A DNA stretch of 64,000 nucleotides, taken from NCBI GenBank assembly GCA_963691775.1, contig OY829369.1:3348001-3412000 (forward strand). The letters are read 5' to 3'. Both the position numbers and the translations under genes were made by a program. Source of the stretch: JAZBPO01 sp963691775. Lineage in GTDB: Bacteria; Pseudomonadota; Gammaproteobacteria; Pseudomonadales; Azotimanducaceae. The notes below the pieces were generated by a model. That model was given only the letters and a program-made list of their open reading frames with translations. It was not told where the DNA came from and ran no database searches. This document shows positions 38,074 to 45,696 of the stretch, piece by piece (the stretch's first letter is position 1; the number at the start of each line of letters is the position of its first letter).

Positions 38074-38601
38074 ATGGAACGCAGGATGATCGTGGTGCAG
38101 CGCGACTGCCCGGCCCGGCTCGTGCCGGCCGGCACGCGCATCACGATCCCCAAGGACACCTTCGTCACCCTGACCCAGGACCTGGGCGGCAACTACACGG
38201 TGAACGTGGGCGGCAATCTGGCGCGCATCGACGGTACAGACGCTGACGCGCTCGGCCTCGAACCCGTGGTGCTGCGCTTTGTCGGCGATCCCAGCGGCGC
38301 GGTCCTCGAAGACCACGTGGAGGCCGCACTCCGCTCTGTCTACGACCCCGAGATTCCCGTCAATCTGCTTGATCTCGGTCTTGTCTATGGCGTTTCGATC
38401 GAAGGCTCGGTCGTACGCGTTCGCATGACGCTCACGGCACCCGGCTGTGGCATGGGGCCGGTGCTCGTCGACGACGTGAAGTATCGCGTCGGCATGGTCC
38501 CGGGTGTCGGCGACGTCGAGGTCGATCTCGTGTTCGATCCCCCCTGGTCGCGCGAAATGATGTCCGAGGAGGCTCAGCTCGAACTGGGCATGTTCGGATG
38601 A
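38074..38601 (+). CDS. sufT: Fe-S assembly protein SufT (DUF59/MIP18 domain)
   Basis: The 175-residue protein has a family-specific N-terminal part (VVQRDCPARLVPAGTRITIPK) and a C-terminal MIP18/DUF59 domain (about residues 80-172) with YDPEIPVNLLDLGLVYGV and the conserved Cys125 in TAPGCGMGP. SufT helps Fe-S maturation under high demand in bacteria that have it. The ATG at 38074 has AGGA upstream; another ATG four codons later is possible. It overlaps sufE by four bases. Confidence 0.9.
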   Translation: MERRMIVVQRDCPARLVPAGTRITIPKDTFVTLTQDLGGNYTVNVGGNLARIDGTDADALGLEPVVLRFVGDPSGAVLEDHVEAALRSVYDPEIPVNLLDLGLVYGVSIEGSVVRVRMTLTAPGCGMGPVLVDDVKYRVGMVPGVGDVEVDLVFDPPWSREMMSEEAQLELGMFG

Positions 38602-39047
38602 GCGACGCCCCCTTCGACGCAATCCCCTTTGGCCGTGACGTTGACGCGGAGGAGATCGCCGAGTCGCTCGAGTTCTTCGACGACTGGGAGGATCGCTATC
38701 GCTACATCATTGATCTAGGCAAGGACCTGCCGCCCCTGCCGGAGAACCTCCGTACCGAGGATCGCTACGTCCACGGCTGCCAAAGCCAGGTCTGGATCGA
38801 CCATCGTCTTGACGCCAAGACCGGGCATTTGCAGTTCGTGATCGACTCCGACGCGCTGATCGTGAAGGGGCTTGCCGGCATCGTGCTTGCGGCGCTCAAC
38901 GATCGCAGTCCAGGGGTGATCGCGACTACGGACGTCGAGGCCTACTTCGAACGTCTGGACCTGCTCAAGCATCTGTCGCCGACCCGCGGCAATGGCCTGC
39001 GCGCCATGGTAGAGAGAATGCAGGCCATGGCGCGCAGCCTTGCCTGA
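38598..39047 (+). CDS. sufE: sulfur acceptor SufE
   Basis: The 149-residue protein accepts persulfide sulfur from SufS on Cys61, in the conserved HGCQSQVWI, and passes it to SufB. Its IVLAALNDRSPGVIA and LSPTRGNGL segments are typical. It closes the operon and meets the converging DUF2007 gene three bases later. Having sufE last in the operon, with sufT before it, is a familiar order in several gammaproteobacterial lineages. Confidence 0.95.
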   Translation: MSDAPFDAIPFGRDVDAEEIAESLEFFDDWEDRYRYIIDLGKDLPPLPENLRTEDRYVHGCQSQVWIDHRLDAKTGHLQFVIDSDALIVKGLAGIVLAALNDRSPGVIATTDVEAYFERLDLLKHLSPTRGNGLRAMVERMQAMARSLA

Positions 39048-39050
39048 TTC

Positions 39051-39272
39051 TCAGTCTGACGAGGCAGCATCCTCGTAGAGCGCAACGACGGTACGTGCCG
39101 ACTCGAAATCCTCGCTGGGGACCATCAGCCGGAGTAATCCCTGGGCCGGAATCTCCCCGATTCCTCCGATCAGATCCTCACCGAGTATCTGCACCGCAAT
39201 GCCTGCCTGTTCCAGCAGACCGCGGAGCAGATGGGCCTCGATGCTGTCATGGGCTTCGTAGACGACCACCAT
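39051..39272 (-). CDS. DUF2007 family small protein
   Basis: The 73-residue protein has the DUF2007 pattern: an N-terminal strand and helix (YEAHDSIEAHLLRGLLEQAGI), then VQILGED and a LMVPSEDFESARTVVALYE ending, the ferredoxin-like alpha/beta fold annotated as putative signal-transducing protein. It faces sufE tail to tail. Function unknown. Confidence 0.85.
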   Translation of the reverse strand: MVVVYEAHDSIEAHLLRGLLEQAGIAVQILGEDLIGGIGEIPAQGLLRLMVPSEDFESARTVVALYEDAASSD

Positions 39273-39367
39273 CGTCCGTGCTTCCTCGTTCTCGATCGTG
39301 CGCCTTGAGGCGGAGAGGAGGCCACGCTAGCTTCTGTGCGCCCCTCGCGCATCGTTCAGGAGGCTCC

Positions 39368-41020
39368 ATGCGCGCTCTAGCCCTTCGAACCATCCTCGCA
39401 TTCCTCGCCCTCGGCGGGCTCGCCGCCCTGCCGGCGCGCGCTACGGACATCGACGTACGCATCGACGATCCACGTGGGCGAACACCCCTGGACGGACGCG
39501 TGATCGTCGCGCTGTCGCGGACGCCCGAGTTCAACGTCTCGTCCGTCACGGACACGGCACAGCTCTTCGGCGTTTCGATCGACGGGCTCGAGGGGGCGGG
39601 GCGCGTGCAGGTCGATGCGAGCGCCCTCGGCTATCCGCTCCGCTCGCTCGCCGATGTTCCGGCCGGCGAGTATTGGGTGAAGGCCTGGCTCAACGTGTAC
39701 ACCACCTTCGAGCGTGCCGACGGCCATGTCGTGAAACTGCCCATGGATCACGGCGACGGCCAGAGTTGGCACTCCAAGCCCGGCAATCTGGTCTCCGAGC
39801 CGGTGCGCGTGACCCTCGATCCCGATGACGAAGATAGCGTGCGGATCACCCTGAACATGGAATTGTCGCCCATCGAGTTTCCGGCGGAAACGGAGTGGGT
39901 GAAGAACTTCGAGATGGTCAGCGAGAGGGTTTCGGCCTTCTGGGGTACGGAGATGCGCATCGGTGCCCGAGTGCTGCTGCCTCGGGGCTGGGCGCTGAAC
40001 CCTGATCGTCGTTATCCGGTCGTCATTCAGCACGGCCACTATTCCACGGCGCCTCCGGGGGGCTTCATGGTCCCCGAAGAAATCGCCGACCCGGACAGCA
40101 TGACGCGCCGCGAGACTGCCGGCACGGCGCTCTACGACGCCTGGACGTCGGACGACTTTCCGCGCTTCCTGCTCGTCACCATCCAGCACCCGACGCCGTA
40201 CTACGACGATTCCTACGCGGTGAACTCACAGAATCAGGGACCCTACGGCGACGCGATCGTCCACGAACTCCTGCCGGCGCTCGAAGCGGCGTTCCGCGGG
40301 GTCGGCGAGCCTTGGGCCCGCATTCTCACGGGCGGCTCCACGGGCGGCTGGGAGTCCATCGCGCAGCAGGTGCTATACCCCGACGATTTCGGTGGGGCGT
40401 GGATCTTCTATCCCGATCAGGTCGACTTCCACTATTACCAGCTCGTCGATCTCTACGATGGCGAGAACGCCTACTTCCGCGAGTACGAATGGCTGCGCAC
40501 CCCGATTCCGGGCGCCCGCGACGTGGACGGCCGCATTCGTTACACCATGGAACACGAGAACATCTACGAGGAAGTGATCGGGACGCGCTATCGCTCCGGC
40601 GGCCAGTGGGCGGCATGGAATGCGACCTTCGGGCCGGTCGCCGAGGACGGCTACCCGGCAGCGATCTGGGATCCCATCACGGGCGAGATCAACCGAGAGA
40701 CTGCGCGCTGGGCGATCGACAACTGGGATCTGCGCGCGCACATGGAAGCGAATTGGGACACGCTCGCCCCCAAGCTCGCCGGCAAGCTGAACGTCTTCAC
40801 CGGGCGGCGGGACAACTTCTATCTCGAGCAGGCGGTCTACGAACTCGAGACTTTCCTGACCACGGGAGAAAATCTCGGTTATCCCGCGCGCTTCGAGTAC
40901 GGTGAAAAGGGTAACCACGGCTGGAGCCCGTGGCGAAATCCGGAAGACCCCCGCGGCCTCTATGAGGACATGATGAATGCGGTCCGAGGCAACGCTCCAG
41001 ACGGCGCTGATCTGCCCTGA
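39368..41020 (+). CDS. secreted esterase-like alpha/beta hydrolase
   Basis: The 550-residue protein has a signal peptide (residues 1-25, ending PARAT), an N-terminal beta-sandwich-like part (about 27-175) and a C-terminal alpha/beta hydrolase region. Its nucleophile elbow is GGSTGGWES with Ser324, as in the Fes/esterase D group, and a probable catalytic His lies in EKGNHGW close to the end. AGGAGG precedes the ATG at 39368. It could be a ferric-siderophore or carbohydrate esterase, but the substrate is not clear. The gene is single. Confidence 0.7.
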   Translation: MRALALRTILAFLALGGLAALPARATDIDVRIDDPRGRTPLDGRVIVALSRTPEFNVSSVTDTAQLFGVSIDGLEGAGRVQVDASALGYPLRSLADVPAGEYWVKAWLNVYTTFERADGHVVKLPMDHGDGQSWHSKPGNLVSEPVRVTLDPDDEDSVRITLNMELSPIEFPAETEWVKNFEMVSERVSAFWGTEMRIGARVLLPRGWALNPDRRYPVVIQHGHYSTAPPGGFMVPEEIADPDSMTRRETAGTALYDAWTSDDFPRFLLVTIQHPTPYYDDSYAVNSQNQGPYGDAIVHELLPALEAAFRGVGEPWARILTGGSTGGWESIAQQVLYPDDFGGAWIFYPDQVDFHYYQLVDLYDGENAYFREYEWLRTPIPGARDVDGRIRYTMEHENIYEEVIGTRYRSGGQWAAWNATFGPVAEDGYPAAIWDPITGEINRETARWAIDNWDLRAHMEANWDTLAPKLAGKLNVFTGRRDNFYLEQAVYELETFLTTGENLGYPARFEYGEKGNHGWSPWRNPEDPRGLYEDMMNAVRGNAPDGADLP

Positions 41021-41112
41021 ATCGATGTTGTCCGACGAACGGTCTGTCTGGTGTTGTCCAGCCTTCGCAGGTGCATGCGCTTTCGCAAGGGCGGGCCGCG
41101 AAGCGTGTTTTT

Positions 41113-41160
41113 CGGCGCCCTGGCAGGCGCCCTGGCCGGCGCCCCGGTCGGCACCCTGGA
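41113..41160 (+). repeat. 12-base tandem repeat, four imperfect copies
   Basis: Copies begin at 41113, 41125, 41137 and 41149. The first two differ only in the first base (CGGCGCCCTGGC, AGGCGCCCTGGC); the third and fourth carry two to four changes. Confidence 0.7.
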
Positions 41161-41232
41161 CAAGCATTTGACGCGTTGGCGGGGTGCGCCAGCGGTGCTC
41201 AGAGAATGTCTGCGCGCATCGACTTCCGGTAA

Positions 41233-41250
41233 TGTCTATCTCGATTGACA
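41233..41250. promoter_or_regulatory. TGT-N12-ACA box (PpsR/CrtJ-type) upstream of the BLUF gene
   Basis: TGTCTATCTCGATTGACA has the exact TGT-N12-ACA form bound by PpsR/CrtJ in phototrophic proteobacteria, with additional symmetry (AATGTC on the left, GACA then CATT on the right). It lies 82 bases before the first ATG of the BLUF gene. The six fixed bases alone would occur about once per 4 kb by chance, so its position beside an AppA-like gene is what gives it weight. Confidence 0.45.
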
Positions 41251-41332
41251 CATTGGTCGGGCCCCCCCATTGTTCGTCAATAGGCAAGCTAGCGATCCTG
41301 TTTGCGTGCTGGGCCGGTAGAAAAATGCGCTT

Positions 41333-42655
41333 ATGACCGGCGCTCGCATGCCCGGATCTGGGGGGAGAATCGTGGAAGGCCACCTGGTCGCGGAATCGGT
41401 CTCCGATGCTGCGGTCCAAGCGGGGTCCCTGGCAGCGGTTGTTTACCGTAGCCTCGCCGCGCCGCGTCTGACCCCCGCGGACCTCGGAGAGATGCTCGCG
41501 TCGGCGCGCGCGCGAAACGCAGCGGAGCACCTTTCGGGGCTGCTGCTCTACGATGGCGAGCGCTTTTTCCAATGGCTCGAGGGACCGGTCGAAGGCGTCG
41601 AAAGCGTCTGGAACTCGATCCAGCTGGATGCCCGCCATTCGCATGTCGAACTCATCGGTCGTCCGAACCTGCCCTATCGCTTGTTCAACGGTTGGGAGAT
41701 GGGGCTTGCTGGCACCTCGCGAAGCATCGCGGAAGGCATCGAGGATGTGCTTCTTGTCGATAACGCTTATCTCGCGCGAATAGGCGCAGCGGGACGCTCT
41801 CTCGGCGGTATGCTCGAGTTGCTGGCGGATTTGTCGCCGAAGGAGTCGCTGCTGTCGCGTGGCCAGTCGGTCGCTGATCGGCGAGAGCACATCCGAGTCC
41901 TCTGCCTTGACCACGTCATTCCGGCGGTCGAGGAACGTCATGGCGTGGGCGCGAGCATGCCAACGTCGCAGCAGATGCCCGGTATCAAGCGACCGCCGCG
42001 CATTGATCGTGCGTTTATCGATCGCTTCGCGGATCATCTCAGGAGCTCCGAGTTCATTGCCGCGGAGCGCGTTTGGCAGCGCCTGATTGAACTCGGCTGC
42101 ACGCCATCGATGCTCTGCAATGATCTCGTGGAGCCAGCTGCCCGGCGTCTGGGTGATCTTTGGGCGGTGGACGGCTGTACGGGCGCAGATCTCGTCATTG
42201 CGGAAACCGGCATGCTCATGCTCGTCCGCAAGGACGCGCCACCTCTGGCACCGCAGGCGCGCGTTGGCCAGCCGCACGTTCTAGTATCAGCTCCGCCCGG
42301 TTCGAAGAAGGTTCTGGGGCCGGCGCTGGCGGCGCTGCGGCTTGAGGCCATGCAGTACTGGACCGAGACCCTCTATCCGTCTTCAGATCACGAGCTGGAT
42401 CAGCGTCTGGTGGACAGTGGCATCAGCACCTTGCTGATCGCGCTTGATCCGATCCACGGCCGATCGATCGATGCCTCCGTGCTCGATCGAACGGTGCTTG
42501 CGGCGCGCGCCGCGCTGCCCAACAGAGGGCTGCGCGTGATGCTTTACGGGCGCCAGGTGTCGGAAGACCCGTCCATTCGCGCGCGTACCCATGCAGATTC
42601 AGCCTATGCCACGCTTGCTGAGCTCAACGCGTCGACGCTTGACTGGGACATGTGA
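41333..42655 (+). CDS. BLUF photoreceptor fused to a B12-binding-like (SCHIC-type) domain, AppA-like
   Basis: The 440-residue protein has an N-terminal BLUF blue-light FAD domain (about residues 33-127). Counting from the first ATG, Tyr38, Asn62, Gln80, Trp121 and Met123 are spaced exactly as Tyr21, Asn45, Gln63, Trp104 and Met106 of AppA, so flavin photochemistry should be intact. The C-terminal part (about 215-425) has the helical LGDLWAVDGCTGADLVIAE element and a Rossmann-like half of the B12-binding type. It lacks DxHxxG, as does the haem-binding SCHIC domain of AppA. It should integrate blue light with redox, haem or cobalamin signals and oppose a repressor. A GTG at 41372 behind GGGGGGAG is a credible alternative start. 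Confidence 0.85.
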   Translation: MTGARMPGSGGRIVEGHLVAESVSDAAVQAGSLAAVVYRSLAAPRLTPADLGEMLASARARNAAEHLSGLLLYDGERFFQWLEGPVEGVESVWNSIQLDARHSHVELIGRPNLPYRLFNGWEMGLAGTSRSIAEGIEDVLLVDNAYLARIGAAGRSLGGMLELLADLSPKESLLSRGQSVADRREHIRVLCLDHVIPAVEERHGVGASMPTSQQMPGIKRPPRIDRAFIDRFADHLRSSEFIAAERVWQRLIELGCTPSMLCNDLVEPAARRLGDLWAVDGCTGADLVIAETGMLMLVRKDAPPLAPQARVGQPHVLVSAPPGSKKVLGPALAALRLEAMQYWTETLYPSSDHELDQRLVDSGISTLLIALDPIHGRSIDASVLDRTVLAARAALPNRGLRVMLYGRQVSEDPSIRARTHADSAYATLAELNASTLDWDM

Positions 42656-42692
42656 TCGGCACCTCGGACGCTGACGCGGACGCGGACGGACC

Positions 42693-43454
42693 TCAGCGTT
42701 CCTGAGCGAGCGGTGCAGCCTGGCGTCCCCAAACTGAAGCGTCTGCAAATGTGGGCCAGCGCTTGAAGGCCCCCAGGGCTGGATCGAGGTGGCAGGCGGC
42801 GCAGCTTTGTGGCGCTGGCAGACGTCGCTCACCGTCGAGGCCGCCGAAGTCCGCGGTCAAAGTGCGGCGGCCGCTTGGGTCGAAGGCATAGAACTCCAGC
42901 GCGTCCGATGCCTTCCCCTCCGTAATGACTTCCCAATCACGGGTGCGGCCGTCGGGAAGCAGCGTTGCTGCCAATGAAACCGTACCCGTGCGATCTCTGC
43001 ACAATCGCCTTCGAAGCGGTTTGGCAAGGCTTTGCTCCAGGAGCACGCAGTGCCAGGGCGTCAAGGGGCCGCGGCGTTCGTGGATGCGGGCGAGCAGCGC
43101 ACCCAGCGTTGTGATGTCCAGTTGATCCACGTCAACCTGCCAGGGGTTCGCCAGCAGAGCGACGATCTGCGCGTTCTGGGGGCGATCGGGATCGATGGGG
43201 TTCTCGCTTGCGGGCAGCGCCAGCTGAAGGCGATTGGCGCGGGAAACAGAAAGACGCGCGTCGATCGACATCTGGTTGAGCATCTGCTGCAGAAGTATTG
43301 CGCGTGAATGGTCGCGAACGTTGCTTATAGTGCCGAGGTCGAGATAGGTCTGGTCAGTGGCTGTCGGCGGGCTTTCGTCCGCGCTCCATAGGGTCCCAGC
43401 CGCCAGGAGCGTGCCGGCCAGCGCCAAAGTGGACAAGCATCGCGGTGTTCTCAT
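42693..43454 (-). CDS. exported monohaem protein of unknown function, Fur-controlled
   Basis: The 253-residue protein has a signal peptide (hydrophobic LSTLALAGTLLAAGTLWSA) and a single CxxCH haem-c motif near the C-terminus (CAACH, residues 218-222), with possible distal ligands downstream. The middle part, including LTPWHCVLLEQSLAKPLRRRLC with two further cysteines, matches no family I know. A Fur-like box begins one base before its ATG and is shared with the DUF2470 gene, so it is probably made under iron shortage. That is unusual for a haem protein and suggests a role in haem handling or ferric reduction. Confidence 0.7.
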   Translation of the reverse strand: MRTPRCLSTLALAGTLLAAGTLWSADESPPTATDQTYLDLGTISNVRDHSRAILLQQMLNQMSIDARLSVSRANRLQLALPASENPIDPDRPQNAQIVALLANPWQVDVDQLDITTLGALLARIHERRGPLTPWHCVLLEQSLAKPLRRRLCRDRTGTVSLAATLLPDGRTRDWEVITEGKASDALEFYAFDPSGRRTLTADFGGLDGERRLPAPQSCAACHLDPALGAFKRWPTFADASVWGRQAAPLAQER

Positions 43455-43476
43455 GCAAATGAGAATGATTTACATT
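43455..43476. promoter_or_regulatory. Fur-box-like site between the monohaem and DUF2470 genes
   Basis: TGAGAATGATTTACA (43461 region, within AAATGAGAATGATTTACATT) matches the 7-1-7 Fur pattern in most positions. It directly abuts the leftward start codon at 43454 and lies about 50 bases before the rightward start at 43524, so one site can control both. Confidence 0.6.
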
Positions 43477-43523
43477 AATTTCTAAGTCAACGCGCTCTCC
43501 TTCCGTCTAAAGGAGCAGAAGAA

Positions 43524-43808
43524 ATGCTCGATGCAAGCGCCGTAAAGGGCATCGTCGATCACATGAACGAGGACCATGCAGACGCAGTGTTGCTCTATGC
43601 GCAGGCGATCGCACAGGTAGTCGACGCGACGGCCGCCCGGATGACCGACCTTGACTCGGATGGCATGCGCTTGGAGGTGCAGACGCATGCCGGAACGCAA
43701 TCCGTGGAAATTGCGTTCGAGGTTCCGCTGACCGACAGGGTGCACGCCCGGGAGACCCTCGTGGAACTCGTTAAAGAGGCGCAGATGCGCCTCGAGCGCG
43801 GGTGCTGA
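43524..43808 (+). CDS. stand-alone DUF2470 (haem-utilisation-associated) protein
   Basis: The 94-residue protein is a single DUF2470 domain, with the hallmark HMNEDHADAVLLYAQ near its N-terminus. In HugZ-type haem oxygenases this domain follows the split-barrel PPOX domain; here it is a separate gene. AAAGGAGCAGAAG precedes the ATG. PPOX-fold genes without this domain lie just downstream, so it may act with them in haem breakdown. It is expressed from the Fur-like site at 43455-43476. Confidence 0.85.
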   Translation: MLDASAVKGIVDHMNEDHADAVLLYAQAIAQVVDATAARMTDLDSDGMRLEVQTHAGTQSVEIAFEVPLTDRVHARETLVELVKEAQMRLERGC

Positions 43809-43827
43809 CAGCGCTCGATCGGCCGGG

Positions 43828-44841
43828 TCAGTACAGGTTGTCTTCGTAGTCGCGGTCGAGCGATTTCTTCAACACGCCAGGGAGTGAAACAGCGGCGCGC
43901 GTCACGGAAGAGCCTATCCCGCGCGCGCGACTCTGCTTGATGTGTGCCTTGAATATCTCGGTGGCGTCGAGCTTGGGCGCTGGATGATCCGTGGCCCAGA
44001 GCCGCGCGCGCTGAAGCGCTCCTGAGCTCACGAGCGCGTGTTCTGCTGCGCGAATCCGTACAACAAGAGGCGGCCGTCTGCCATCCACGGCGAAGTGGTC
44101 TCGTAGCGCTTCATTGGTCGACAGCTCCGTACGGCCGCGCACCTGCAGCAGGCGGTTCGCGCCCGGCACAATCGCAAGAAGCTCCGCAAAAGGGTTGGCA
44201 AGCAGATTGCGAAAGCCGTCGACGCGGCGATTGCCGGGTCGATCCGGGAAGCTCCAATCGCCATCTTCCGTATGCAGCAGTTTTCCGGCGGGGTCCCCTT
44301 TCGGGCTGAGGTCGGCCTTGCCGACCGCGTCGGCCGTAGCAAGGAGCATGAAGCGCGTGGCGAGTGCGAATGCAGCTGGTTCCGCCGGTGTTGGCCCGGC
44401 GACCGGTGTCCAGAACTCCGAGCGCAGGAAGGCTTTCGCGCAGTGCAGGTAGCACTCCTCAACGCGCACGCGGATGCAGACCTGGTCTACGTCCGAGACC
44501 GTGCCATTGACGCGCAAGCTTTCGTTCATACCAGGCACGATGAACAACGAGCCCCAGCCCTGGCCCGGCGCAGGCGCGGTTGCTTGGTCTACATTCGCAC
44601 GGGGGAGTGTGATGGACCGTGAGTCGGCGGCAATGAAACCTCGAGGGCCGCCGGCAACGAGGCTCTTGCAAGCGCTTGCCGCAGCTTCCGTAATCAGTGC
44701 GGCGGCGAAGGTGGAGGACTCGATCCAGCGCAAAGCGTGCTCGTCCAGATAGTCCAGCACTTTCAGCGCTCGCGCCGTATCGCTCGCAAGCCTTCCCATA
44801 CTTGCTTCGAGTCCCTCGAGGGAGCGGATGCGTTCGGTCAT
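43828..44841 (-). CDS. double-barrel PPOX-family (flavin/haem-binding split barrel) protein
   Basis: The 337-residue protein contains two PPOX-like split-barrel units. The first (about residues 55-165) includes GSLFIVPGMNESLRVNGTV and CYLHCAKAFLRS; the second (about 165-275) includes FMLLATADAVGKADLSPKGD, NLLANPFAELLAIVPG and LLQVRGRTEL. Both share the beta-strand pattern of the MSMEG_1061-type FMN-dependent family found next to it at 45693-46247. A leading helical part and a basic tail complete it. The ATG at 44841 is preferred to upstream ATGs with an Arg-rich leader. A haem-degradation or flavin-redox role is inferred from its neighbours. Confidence 0.75.
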   Translation of the reverse strand: MTERIRSLEGLEASMGRLASDTARALKVLDYLDEHALRWIESSTFAAALITEAAASACKSLVAGGPRGFIAADSRSITLPRANVDQATAPAPGQGWGSLFIVPGMNESLRVNGTVSDVDQVCIRVRVEECYLHCAKAFLRSEFWTPVAGPTPAEPAAFALATRFMLLATADAVGKADLSPKGDPAGKLLHTEDGDWSFPDRPGNRRVDGFRNLLANPFAELLAIVPGANRLLQVRGRTELSTNEALRDHFAVDGRRPPLVVRIRAAEHALVSSGALQRARLWATDHPAPKLDATEIFKAHIKQSRARGIGSSVTRAAVSLPGVLKKSLDRDYEDNLY

Positions 44842-44878
44842 GGATTTGGGGTTCCTGCGGTCCAGCGGTGCTTTGAGA

Positions 44879-45319
44879 TCAGTCGAGTACGACCGACGTG
44901 GCAACGATGGAATACTCGCGAGTCGCCGCCGCGCCGCTTGGGTCCCGACCGGCGTCAGCGGCGAAATGCGCGGCTTCGGCTCGGGTAAGCGAGACGGCTT
45001 CGAGGCGGCCGAAGACGGTCGAGTCGACCGAGCGCGTATCCGTTGGCACGAAGAAACGATAATCCTTGAACGTGACGCGAGCGTAGTGCGCGGCGTCCGC
45101 AAGGATCATGAAGCATCCCTTCTTGCGGCAGACTTCGGTCACGCGCCCGCGAATCTTGCCTTCGAAAGCTCCATCTGCGTTGGCCCGGGCGATTGCCGTG
45201 GCGAGAGACACGGCATCACCCGCGCTCGGCATGGGCGCGCCGTACTCACCGGACGCGGCATGAGAGGTTGTCGCGAGTACAACCAGGATTGCTGCGGTGA
45301 TCCTGATCATTCGTGCCAT
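44879..45319 (-). CDS. DUF4920 exported protein
   Basis: The 146-residue protein has a signal peptide (ITAAILVVLATTSHAAS) and the DUF4920 core (about residues 50-140) with VTEVCRKKGCFMILADAAHYARVTFKDYRFFVP, in which the two cysteines spaced CxxxxC are the family's hallmark and may bind metal. It lies 37 bases upstream of the double-barrel PPOX gene on the same strand, so they share a transcript. A Fur-like box lies upstream. Function unknown; the context suggests iron or haem stress. Confidence 0.78.
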   Translation of the reverse strand: MARMIRITAAILVVLATTSHAASGEYGAPMPSAGDAVSLATAIARANADGAFEGKIRGRVTEVCRKKGCFMILADAAHYARVTFKDYRFFVPTDTRSVDSTVFGRLEAVSLTRAEAAHFAADAGRDPSGAAATREYSIVATSVVLD

Positions 45320-45377
45320 GAGGGGCGCCTCTTCTAGGGGAGTCAGCGCCATGCGCGCGCTCCAAGCGAATTTGCAA

Positions 45378-45396
45378 TTGCAAGTTATTCTCATTT
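45378..45396. promoter_or_regulatory. Fur-box-like site between DUF4920 and a small membrane gene
   Basis: On the minus strand AAATGAGAATAACTTGCAA shows the well-conserved Fur half TGAGAAT but a weaker second half. It lies about 60 bases before the DUF4920 start and about 45 before the rightward small gene. Confidence 0.45.
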
Positions 45397-45438
45397 GGAT
45401 GTAGTGTCGAGGCACGAACCACAGATTTCGAGGTCGCC

Positions 45439-45696
45439 ATGTCAGGATGTCGCCGCGCACTTCCTTTCTTTGCGTTGTTCTTCCTCGCGCCGCTCGCGGA
45501 TGCACATGTGAGTGACGGGCCTGACCAGATTCACGCCTGGATGCTGTTCGCGGCGCTCATCGGCGGTGCGACGCTCATCGGTGTCTCCTTCGGGCTCGCA
45601 GCGGGCTTCGACCAACGCAGCGCGCGCCGACGCGCGGCGCGCGTCCGCTTCCCGCTCGAATTCGATACCTCACCATCAGCCATCGCGGAGCCCTAG
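45439..45696 (+). CDS. small membrane protein
   Basis: The 85-residue protein has a signal-like N-terminal helix (ALPFFALFFLAPLADAHV) and a second helix (WMLFAALIGGATLIGVSFGLAAGF) followed by an Arg-rich tail (RSARRRAARVR). No known family. It is divergent from DUF4920 across the Fur-like site and its last four bases overlap the converging PPOX gene. Its size and charge suggest an accessory subunit of a membrane system. Confidence 0.6.
   Translation: MSGCRRALPFFALFFLAPLADAHVSDGPDQIHAWMLFAALIGGATLIGVSFGLAAGFDQRSARRRAARVRFPLEFDTSPSAIAEP

Larger units (their letters stand above)
41021..41332 (+). other. 312-base region upstream of the BLUF gene
   Basis: This gap holds a four-copy 12-base imperfect tandem repeat (41113-41160, unit CGGCGCCCTGGC), a TGT-N12-ACA box (41233-41250) and presumably the BLUF promoter. 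A 65-codon open frame at 41051-41248 would read the repeat as Gly-Ala-Leu-Ala, a glycine-zipper-like stretch, but it lacks a good ribosome-binding site and I do not call it a gene. Confidence 0.45.

Noticed and set aside
41051..41248. 65-codon frame reading the 12-base repeat as Gly-Ala-Leu-Ala
   Set aside because: No ribosome-binding site or family match, and it runs into the regulatory box before the BLUF gene.
40373..42277. 634-codon leftward open frame spanning two rightward genes
   Set aside because: It crosses the esterase-like and BLUF genes and the gap between them and has no recognisable domain.
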